Below the pieces are notes generated by a model, which saw only the letters and a program-made list of their open reading frames with translations, had not been told where the DNA came from and did no database searches. Below, in pieces: positions 1 through 3,733 of a stretch of 6,338 bases of DNA; position 1 is the stretch's first letter; each line of letters opens with the position of its first letter. The stretch comes from Pseudanabaena sp. CAN_BIN31 (GTDB taxonomy: Bacteria > Cyanobacteriota > Cyanobacteriia > Pseudanabaenales > Pseudanabaenaceae), in assembly GCA_026785865.1 (NCBI GenBank), contig JAJAZG010000147.1, positions 1 to 6,338 on the forward strand. The letters run 5' to 3'. Position numbers and translations under genes: made by a program.

Positions 1-326
1 CCAGCCGCGACGTTACGCAAACCTTCTTTAACGATCGCATGGGCGAGAACGGTTGCGGTGGTGGTTCCATCGCCAGCAGCATCGTTAGTCTTAGAAGCAG
101 CTTGACGAATCAAAGCTACGCCAGTATTTTCAACGTTATCTTCTAGTTCAATTTCTTTAGCAATGGTTACGCCGTCATTAACGATTTGAGGAGAACCAAA
201 TTTCTTCTCAAGAACTACGTTACGACCTTTTGGTCCGAGGGTTACAGCAACGGCTTCAGCCAAGATGTCCATACCGCGTTCGAGGGCGCGACGGGCATCT
301 TCGTTATAAATTATTCTCTTAGCCAT
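1..326 (-). CDS. groEL: GroEL chaperonin (60 kDa), N-terminal part, cut by the window edge
   Basis: GroEL forms the double-ring ATP-driven folding chamber that encapsulates unfolded proteins under a GroES lid in the cytosol. Only the first 108 codons are present; the rest lies beyond position 1. The translation starts MAKRIIYNEDARRALERG and carries the equatorial-domain signatures TLGPKGRNV (about residues 29-37), NDGVTIAKEIEL (about 51-62) and the ATP-binding DGTTTAT segment (about 86-92). The start at 326 is the only sensible one, as it gives the family N-terminus. No Shine-Dalgarno is visible upstream. It sits 75 bp downstream of groES on the same strand, so it is the groES-linked copy (groEL1 type) of cyanobacteria, which usually also carry a second groEL elsewhere. 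It is very probably controlled from the groES upstream region. Confidence 0.97.
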   Translation of the reverse strand, partial: MAKRIIYNEDARRALERGMDILAEAVAVTLGPKGRNVVLEKKFGSPQIVNDGVTIAKEIELEDNVENTGVALIRQAASKTNDAAGDGTTTATVLAHAIVKEGLRNVAA

Positions 327-360
327 GATTTTGTTTTAATTAGTTATTAGAGATTGACAG

Positions 361-400
361 AAATTTTGTAGAACTAGAACGCTTCGCGCTCTACAAATAA
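361..400 (-). other. Hairpin in the groES-groEL spacer with a tandem 6-bp duplication
   Basis: Inverted arms at 365-372 (TTTGTAGA) and 390-397 (TCTACAAA) enclose a GC core, CGC-TTC-GCG, at 380-388. The left side contains an exact tandem copy of TAGAAC at 369-374 and 375-380. With a single copy the structure would be a nearly perfect 12-bp hairpin; the duplication puts a bulge in the left arm. There is no U-tract on the groEL side, so a full terminator is unlikely. An mRNA-processing or stability element between groES and groEL is possible (inference). It shares its CGC-NNN-GCG tip with the palindromes at 1126-1162, 2264-2278 and 2288-2336. Confidence 0.6.
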
Positions 401-401
401 A

Positions 402-713
402 TTAAGCAACGATCGCTAAAATATCTTTTTCGGCTAGCAGCACATATTCGTCTGTGCCAAGTTTGATGTCAGTGCCAGCGTACTTGGAGTAAAGAACTTT
501 GTCGCCAACTTTAACTTCGAGAGCTTGGCGATCGCCTTTGTCGTCGAGCTTACCAGGTCCTACTGCCGCGATTTCGCCAACTTGGGGCTTTTCTTTGGCG
601 GTTTCAGGCAAGAAAATTCCACCTGCGGTTTTTTCTTCTTTAGCGCTTACTTTAATAAATACGCGATCGGCTAAAGGCTTTACGGTAGTTACGTTTAATG
701 TCGTTGTTGCCAT
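402..713 (-). CDS. groES: GroES co-chaperonin (10 kDa)
   Basis: GroES is the heptameric lid of the GroEL folding chamber. The 103-residue product has the usual family length. It shows the conserved start VKPLADRVFIK (residues 11-21), the mobile loop that contacts GroEL (about 25-45, with GGIFLPETA at 31-39), the VGPG turn (51-54) and the C-terminal half DKVLYSKYAGTDIK through VLLAEKDILAIV. The ATG at 713 yields a short N-terminal lead (MATTTLNVTT), common in cyanobacterial GroES. No good Shine-Dalgarno is seen. It is the first gene of a groES-groEL operon. The upstream 714-832 segment carries a CIRCE operator and a K-box match, so repression by HrcA plus a second heat/light input is expected. 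Confidence 0.98.
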   Translation of the reverse strand: MATTTLNVTTVKPLADRVFIKVSAKEEKTAGGIFLPETAKEKPQVGEIAAVGPGKLDDKGDRQALEVKVGDKVLYSKYAGTDIKLGTDEYVLLAEKDILAIVA

Positions 714-720
714 TTATATT

Positions 721-784
721 CACTCAGTTGACTAACATTCTTCGGCTTTGTTTAGAGTGGTTTAGCACTCTAGCTGACTGAGTG
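721..784 (-). promoter_or_regulatory. Possible alternative stem-loop in the groES 5' leader
   Basis: An exact 8-bp inverted repeat, CACTCAGT at 721-728 and ACTGAGTG at 777-784, is followed inward by a 2x2 internal loop and three further pairs (732-734 with 771-773). In the groESL mRNA this long-range stem would end 7 nt before the groES start codon. It uses bases 780-784, which are also needed for the CIRCE hairpin, so the two folds exclude each other. A third option pairs 755-759 with 766-770. Regulatory function is inferred only. Confidence 0.35.
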
Positions 785-788
785 CCAA
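762..788. promoter_or_regulatory. CIRCE operator (HrcA binding site) of groESL
   Basis: The sequence reads TTAGCACTC, nine spacer bases, then GAGTGCCAA. This matches the consensus TTAGCACTC-N9-GAGTGCTAA at 17 of 18 arm positions. CIRCE is the binding site of the heat-shock repressor HrcA and is found upstream of groESL in many bacteria, including cyanobacteria. It lies 48 bp upstream of the groES ATG and downstream of the likely -10, so it falls in the transcribed leader. Confidence 0.95.
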
Positions 789-810
789 TTTAACCGAAAT
801 GGTTGCAATG

Positions 811-816
811 CCTATA
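811..816 (-). promoter_or_regulatory. Candidate -10 box of the groESL promoter
   Basis: On the minus strand this reads TATAGG, directly downstream of the K-box match and about 22 bp before the CIRCE operator. The predicted start of transcription near 803-805 gives a leader of roughly 90 nt. No TTGACA-like -35 is seen at the usual distance; the K-box occupies that spacer. Confidence 0.5.
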
Positions 817-832
817 GTGTGGTTTACCGAAC
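817..832 (-). promoter_or_regulatory. K-box-like element upstream of groESL
   Basis: On the minus strand this reads GTTCGGTAAACCACAC. From memory, the cyanobacterial K-box is GTTCGG-NNAN-CCNNAC, described upstream of groESL as a heat- and light-responsive positive element that works apart from HrcA/CIRCE. All fixed positions match. It directly abuts the candidate -10 box, so it covers the normal -35 to -10 spacer. The protein that reads it is not deducible from this window. Confidence 0.75.
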
Positions 833-863
833 TCGCTATATCAAAACCCAAAGATCGCACGCA

Positions 864-891
864 GCGAGTCGCGTGTATTTTTCGACTCAGC
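864..891. promoter_or_regulatory. Inverted repeat upstream of the atx1 -10 box
   Basis: GAGTCG (866-871) and CGACTC (883-888) form a perfect 6-bp inverted repeat with an 11-base spacer. It can be extended by GC/GC (864-865 with 890-891) across one bulged A. It ends at the edge of TATAAT (892-897) and covers the -35 region of the atx1 promoter. This position suits an operator, but it could equally be a degenerate member of the local palindrome family. A competing short stem, CACGC (858-862) with GCGTG (871-875), overlaps it. Confidence 0.35.
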
Positions 892-897
892 TATAAT
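892..897 (+). promoter_or_regulatory. Candidate -10 box of the atx1 promoter
   Basis: This is an exact TATAAT, 32 bp before the ATG at 930. No recognisable -35 hexamer lies 16-18 bp upstream, where the sequence is GC-rich and taken up by an inverted repeat. That suggests an activator-dependent promoter, or a chance match. Confidence 0.5.
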
Positions 898-929
898 TGC
901 GATCGCTATATCTTTCACATTAACTTCTT

Positions 930-1127
930 ATGATTTTAAAACTCTCAGTTCCTTCGATTGGCTGCGCTAGCTGTATCGAAACTATTACCAAAGCCATTCA
1001 AGCTGTCGATGCATCGGCAATAGTTACAGGTGAAGCAACAACTAAGTCTTTAGATATCAATAGTCAATTGCCTGAAACGAAAATTCGGGAATTAATTGCG
1101 ATCGCAGGTCACAAGGTCGCCGAATAA
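930..1127 (+). CDS. atx1: Atx1-like copper chaperone (single HMA domain)
   Basis: The 65-residue product is one heavy-metal-associated (HMA) ferredoxin-like domain with no membrane segment. The metal loop is IGCASC, with cysteines 12 and 15, and a histidine lies at 61 in IAGHKV. From memory, cyanobacterial Atx1 (Synechocystis ScAtx1, about 64 residues) binds Cu(I) through the same Cys12, Cys15 and His61, with a similar 'P-x-I-x-C-x-x-C' start and 'AGHxV' end. That protein carries copper in the cytosol to the P1-type ATPases CtaA and PacS, which supply thylakoid plastocyanin and cytochrome oxidase. No partner ATPase is in the window. The ATG at 930 gives a family-length protein; no Shine-Dalgarno is visible. 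The stop codon overlaps the start of a perfect palindromic terminator. A general CopZ-type metallochaperone is the alternative name. Confidence 0.9.
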   Translation: MILKLSVPSIGCASCIETITKAIQAVDASAIVTGEATTKSLDINSQLPETKIRELIAIAGHKVAE

Positions 1128-1162
1128 AACTAGAGGCGGCGCGCAGCGCCGCCTCTAGTTTT
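1126..1162. terminator. Perfect bidirectional palindromic terminator between atx1 and moaC
   Basis: The left arm 1126-1142 and right arm 1146-1162 are perfectly complementary over 17 bp, with a GCA loop at 1143-1145. The inner eight pairs are all G-C (GGCGGCGC / GCGCCGCC). The outer part is AAAACTAGA with its complement, which supplies a T-run on each strand. The atx1 stop (1125-1127) and the moaC stop (1162-1164) both overlap its ends, so the whole gap between these convergent genes is this hairpin. Intrinsic termination in both directions is the natural reading. Confidence 0.92.
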
Positions 1163-1674
1163 TAAATATCGCAATAGTCTCCTTTAGGCTCATTAAAATC
1201 ACCTGATTTTCCGGCGCTTTTATGAATTAACCTAGCATTGGAGATTACCATCGTCTTTTCTAAAGACTTTGCCATATCGTATAAAGTCAAAGCCGTGACC
1301 ATAGCCGCAGTCAGCGCTTCCATTTCCACACCAGTCTCAGCCTTAGTCTTGACCTCGGCCTCAATCTGATAACCAGGAATATTTTCATCTAAGATAATCT
1401 TGATATCAACGCTAGTTAGATTAAGCGGATGACACATAGGAATCAAATTTGAGGTCTGTTTCGCCGCCATAAGCCCCGCCAATCTAGCCGTACCCAAGAC
1501 ATCCCCTTTCGGTAAATTTCCTGCCTGAATTGCGTCCAATGTGGTTGTTTTCATCGAGATTTCACATGTGGCGATCGCCCGTCTCACCGTTTGTAATTTT
1601 TGAGTCACGTCTACCATCTGAGCTTGACCACTTTGATCGAGATGAGCGAGTGACTGAAGAATATCCGTATCCAT
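1162..1674 (-). CDS. moaC: Cyclic pyranopterin monophosphate synthase MoaC
   Basis: MoaC converts 3',8-cyclo-7,8-dihydro-GTP (made by MoaA) to cyclic pyranopterin monophosphate, the first stable intermediate of molybdenum cofactor synthesis, in the cytosol as a hexamer. From the ATG at 1674 the product is 170 residues, slightly longer than the usual 160. It shows HLDxxGxAxMVDV (11-23), GDVLGTARLAGLMAAKQTSNLIPMCHPL (57-84, with the C81-H82 pair), the signature KAETGVEMEALTA (111-123), YDMAK (132-136; D133 and K136 correspond to the catalytic Asp/Lys pair) and KSAGKSGDF (152-160). A GTG at 1692 would add six residues, but a good TATACT -10 box (1696-1701, minus) would then place the start codon upstream of the transcript, so the ATG is preferred. 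The gene stands alone, and no other moa gene is in view. Confidence 0.96.
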   Translation of the reverse strand: MDTDILQSLAHLDQSGQAQMVDVTQKLQTVRRAIATCEISMKTTTLDAIQAGNLPKGDVLGTARLAGLMAAKQTSNLIPMCHPLNLTSVDIKIILDENIPGYQIEAEVKTKAETGVEMEALTAAMVTALTLYDMAKSLEKTMVISNARLIHKSAGKSGDFNEPKGDYCDI

Positions 1675-1695
1675 AAAAGCTTTGATTCGCACAAT

Positions 1696-1703
1696 AGTAT
1701 AAA
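1696..1703. promoter_or_regulatory. Overlapping divergent -10 boxes of moaC and tsaE
   Basis: The minus strand reads TATACT at 1701-1696 (towards moaC) and the plus strand reads TATAAA at 1698-1703 (towards tsaE). The gap between the two ATGs is only 44 bp, so the promoters must overlap and polymerases should compete. No clear -35 boxes are seen; for either promoter they would lie inside the opposing gene. Leaders would be very short, about 9 nt for tsaE and about 16 nt for moaC. Based on motif match and position alone. Confidence 0.4.
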
Positions 1704-1718
1704 AAGTTTACCCGAATT

Positions 1719-2294
1719 ATGACTGAGACAGTAAAAATCGAACTTTATGCCGATAATCTTCGTGTGACCCAAGCGATCGCCACGCAACTCGCCCAAGTTA
1801 TCACCGCAGGTACAATTATTCTGCTCGAAGGCAATCTTGGCAGTGGTAAGACCACTTTTATGCAAGCATTTGGTCGCGCTCTCGGCATTAGTACGAGGCT
1901 AACTAGTCCAACGTTTACGCTAATTGATGAGTATACCGAAGGTCGCTTGCCGCTTTATCACATCGATCTTTATCGCCTAGAGCCATCTCAAGTTCCCAGC
2001 CTACATTTGGAAGAATATTGGCGCGGTGAAGATTTTCCTCTCGGTGTGGTAGCGATCGAATGGGCAAGCAAATTAATCAATATTCCGCCACAACATCTCA
2101 AGATTAATCTCTCAGTACCAATGCGATCGCCATCTTGCGAAGAGTCACAAAATATCGATATAGATGAAGAATACCTAGAAGATTTACCCGAAGATCGTCT
2201 GATTCAGCTAATAGCTCAAGGCTCATCCTATGTGGAGATGCTCAAAAAATTTCAAATTAGTACAGCGCCTTGCGCTGCCATAGAACTCAGATAA
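1719..2294 (+). CDS. tsaE: tRNA t6A threonylcarbamoylation ATPase TsaE
   Basis: TsaE (YjeE) is the small ATPase that resets the TsaB-TsaD complex during N6-threonylcarbamoyladenosine formation at A37 of ANN-decoding tRNAs. The 191-residue product has Walker A at 38-46 (GNLGSGKTT), the switch segment LTSPTFTLIDEY (61-72), HIDLYRL (81-87, with D83) and IEWA (113-116, with E114). The final helix is DRLIQLIAQGSSYVEMLKKF (159-178). It exceeds the usual 150-160 residues because of an acidic insert at about 135-158 and an unusual tail after residue 182 (APCAAIELR). That tail is coded by a small hairpin (2264-2278) that looks inserted; without it the frame would close as STDNF and stop. The ATG at 1719 fits the family N-terminus; no Shine-Dalgarno is seen. 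The stop lies inside the left arm of the downstream palindrome. Confidence 0.94.
   Translation: MTETVKIELYADNLRVTQAIATQLAQVITAGTIILLEGNLGSGKTTFMQAFGRALGISTRLTSPTFTLIDEYTEGRLPLYHIDLYRLEPSQVPSLHLEEYWRGEDFPLGVVAIEWASKLINIPPQHLKINLSVPMRSPSCEESQNIDIDEEYLEDLPEDRLIQLIAQGSSYVEMLKKFQISTAPCAAIELR
2264..2278. repeat. Small hairpin within the tsaE 3' end
   Basis: CAGCGC, loop CTT, GCGCTG: a 6-bp GC-rich hairpin inside the last codons of tsaE. It is part of a 25-nt block (2266-2290) that interrupts the left half of the larger terminator palindrome. TTAGTACAG lies just left of the block (2257-2265), and its exact complement lies uninterrupted on the right side (2334-2342). The block ends with CAG, the same three bases that precede it, like a very short target duplication. 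Confidence 0.6.
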
Positions 2295-2336
2295 TTTTTA
2301 AAAGTGCCGCTTTGCGGCACTTTTAAAAATTATCTG
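2288..2336. terminator. Perfect 23-bp-stem palindrome, bidirectional terminator for tsaE and tatA
   Basis: The arms 2288-2310 and 2314-2336 are perfectly complementary over 23 bp around a TTT loop. The tip is GTGCCGC / GCGGCAC, and the outer part is AT-rich with T-runs on both strands. The left arm contains the tsaE stop (2292-2294). On the other side the hairpin begins 18 bp past the tatA stop. Strong intrinsic termination in both directions is expected for these convergent genes. Confidence 0.92.
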
Positions 2337-2354
2337 TACTAACGCTGAAAATTA

Positions 2355-2513
2355 CTAATCTTTTTTATCTTCACCGTTGTTCTTAACTTCATCTTGAAAA
2401 CCTCGCAAGGCTTGCCCCACACTGCGACCAATCTCAGGGATTCGCTTTGCCCCAAAAATTGCCACACCCACAAGCGAAATCACAATTACCTCTGGCCAGC
2501 CAATTCCAAACAT
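2355..2513 (-). CDS. tatA: Twin-arginine translocase subunit TatA/TatE family (52 residues)
   Basis: This very small gene translates as MFGIGWPEVIVISLVGVAIF, then a G-A-K-R-IPEIGRSVGQALRGF region and a short charged tail ending NNGEDKKD. The layout is that of TatA: an N-terminal membrane helix (about 6-20), the hinge after F20-G21, and an amphipathic helix (about 25-43) with the family's IPEIG and ALRGF segments. TatA oligomerises with TatC to carry folded, cofactor-loaded proteins with twin-arginine signals across the thylakoid and plasma membranes. The usual proline after the FG hinge is alanine here, and the tail is short. The start at 2513 is backed by a GAGGAG Shine-Dalgarno about 10 nt upstream (2524-2529), the clearest one in the window. 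It is divergent from the gene at 2592 and has its own terminator. TatB is unlikely, because cyanobacteria mostly use TatA and TatC. Confidence 0.93.
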   Translation of the reverse strand: MFGIGWPEVIVISLVGVAIFGAKRIPEIGRSVGQALRGFQDEVKNNGEDKKD

Positions 2514-2591
2514 TTCTTTTATTCTCCTCAAACGTATCTGCTATGCTCTTATTCTCTACGGAAATGACAAATAAGCGCACCTAAAAAACTA

Positions 2592-3110
2592 ATGGACTCA
2601 ACCATTACTTGGACACTTGGCAGCACCGATCCTGATGCTGAAGCCAATCTTACTCGTATTGCCCAGTGGTGGACATCCCTTGCGGGACAAGAAATTATCT
2701 GGCAACAACGTCCCCTCGATGAAAACACTAGTCGAGATGCGATCGACTGGAACAAACAAGCACTTGACGAAACCTTCTCAATCCAAAATGCAACCCTGCG
2801 CGGTATCACACTCTATTGGTTTAAACCCAATAGTCCCGAAGAGCGTAATATCTCAGTTGGTTACCTCAGACTCGATCTCTTTAACCAAAAATTAGATGTA
2901 ATGCCATCGTCAGGCAGAAATTATCAACTCCGCATCACCCTGCCCAAAATTGTCTACCAAAAGATTCAAGTCACCGATCCGCAATTTGGCAGCCTCATTC
3001 AACCCAATGGTGATGCAGTACTCCTATTTCGCGACGAGAAACAGCGCTTAGAAATTCAAGTTGATCTAAGCGCCGTAAATGTCGATTTAATCAAACAAAA
3101 ACTACGGTAA
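2592..3110 (+). CDS. Hypothetical protein, 172 residues, cotranscribed with a TerB-like gene
   Basis: I do not recognise this family. The product is soluble-looking: no signal peptide, no hydrophobic membrane segment and no cysteines. It has a Trp-rich N-terminal region (ITWTLG, AQWWTS, IIWQQRP, IDWNKQ, LYWFKP within residues 5-79). Alternating hydrophobic stretches follow (ISVGYLRLDLF 87-97, YQLRITLPKIVYQKIQV 111-127, AVLLFRDEKQRLEIQVDL 142-159), which suggest a mostly beta fold. The ATG at 2592 has no Shine-Dalgarno, and about 78 bp separate it from the divergent tatA start. It ends 4 bp before the TerB-like gene, so the two are almost certainly one transcript. Codon use resembles that of its neighbours, with no sign of recent transfer. 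It is probably a conserved cyanobacterial protein of unknown role. Confidence 0.85.
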   Translation: MDSTITWTLGSTDPDAEANLTRIAQWWTSLAGQEIIWQQRPLDENTSRDAIDWNKQALDETFSIQNATLRGITLYWFKPNSPEERNISVGYLRLDLFNQKLDVMPSSGRNYQLRITLPKIVYQKIQVTDPQFGSLIQPNGDAVLLFRDEKQRLEIQVDLSAVNVDLIKQKLR

Positions 3111-3114
3111 ATCT

Positions 3115-3606
3115 ATGACACCGCAAGAACTTCCCCCTCTGATTAGCCCCCGTCAAATGGATATGCTTCGGGCTGTAGCTGCTATGGCTTGGGCTGATGG
3201 CAAGCTGGAACCTGATGAAATTCGGGTGATGCTTGATGAATTTGCAGTACTATTTGCCAAAACTGAGGCAGAGCGCAGTACCTTGAAAACCAGTCTTAGA
3301 GACTACTTGGGACAAAATATTTCTCTAGAAGAAGTCATTCCCAACATCAAAAGTATTGAAGATCGAAAAATGACCCTAAGACTTGGCTATCAAGTCATCC
3401 AAGCCAGTCGCCGCAATCCTGACGAACCAATGGTTAATCTCGATGAAGCCGCCGCTTATCAAAGATTAGTCAGAATCCTCGATCTCCCGTCAGAAGTTGT
3501 CGCCGACATTGAGGCAGCGATCGCCTCTTCTAAAGAGTCTTACCCCAATGGCATCATCAAATCCCTAGCATCGAGACTACATAAACTACTTGGAAGCGCA
3601 AATTAA
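3115..3606 (+). CDS. TerB-like (tellurite-resistance TerB fold) protein
   Basis: The 163-residue helical protein carries the TerB signature near the start: LRAVAAMAWADGKLEPDEIRVML (residues 18-40). The acidic ADGKLEPDE turn is typical of the metal-binding loop of the family. A related helix pair appears in the second half (LDEAAAYQRLVRILDLPSEVVADIEAAI, 109-136). TerB-type domains occur in stress and membrane-associated proteins, and only some are tied to tellurite resistance, so no substrate can be named. There is no signal peptide or membrane segment; the C-terminal tail SLASRLHKLLG (150-160) could be amphipathic. The gene follows the hypothetical gene at 2592 by 4 bp. No terminator hairpin is seen in the 127 bp before murC. 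Confidence 0.75.
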   Translation: MTPQELPPLISPRQMDMLRAVAAMAWADGKLEPDEIRVMLDEFAVLFAKTEAERSTLKTSLRDYLGQNISLEEVIPNIKSIEDRKMTLRLGYQVIQASRRNPDEPMVNLDEAAAYQRLVRILDLPSEVVADIEAAIASSKESYPNGIIKSLASRLHKLLGSAN

Positions 3607-3733
3607 TATGCGGCATGGAACTGATCTTCAGCAAAAATAAGAGACTTTGATGGTTTAACTCAAAAGGTGACGCAAATCGATACCTTTCGATCTGTTATTA
3701 TTAGGCTCGTTATTTGGTAGGTAAAAAGTATAA
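3607..3733. other. Spacer upstream of murC, no clear promoter
   Basis: This 127-bp gap holds no convincing gene and no terminator-like hairpin. A weak inverted pair, ATCGA and TCGAT, lies at about 3676-3691. TATTAT at 3696-3701 could act as a -10 box for murC, but no -35 sits at the right distance. Read-through from the TerB-like gene into murC cannot be excluded. Confidence 0.4.

Noticed and set aside
499..735. Plus-strand open frame of 78 codons
   Set aside because: It runs antisense through groES and its composition is that of a mirrored coding frame; groES is unambiguous.
1675..1692. GTG start for moaC adding six residues
   Set aside because: It would lie only a few bases from the likely -10 box, upstream of the predicted transcript start.
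1611..1865. Minus-strand open frame of 84 codons
   Set aside because: It overlaps the starts of both moaC and tsaE and has no recognisable domain; the P-loop of tsaE lies opposite.
2549..2895. Open frames on both strands overlapping the gene at 2592
   Set aside because: They are alternative frames of the 172-codon gene. That gene is preferred because it is longest, has a well-placed start next to the tatA spacer, and abuts the TerB-like gene by 4 bp.
3607..3639. Ten-codon open frame MRHGTDLQQK after the TerB-like gene
   Set aside because: No Shine-Dalgarno, no conservation evidence, and too short to support.
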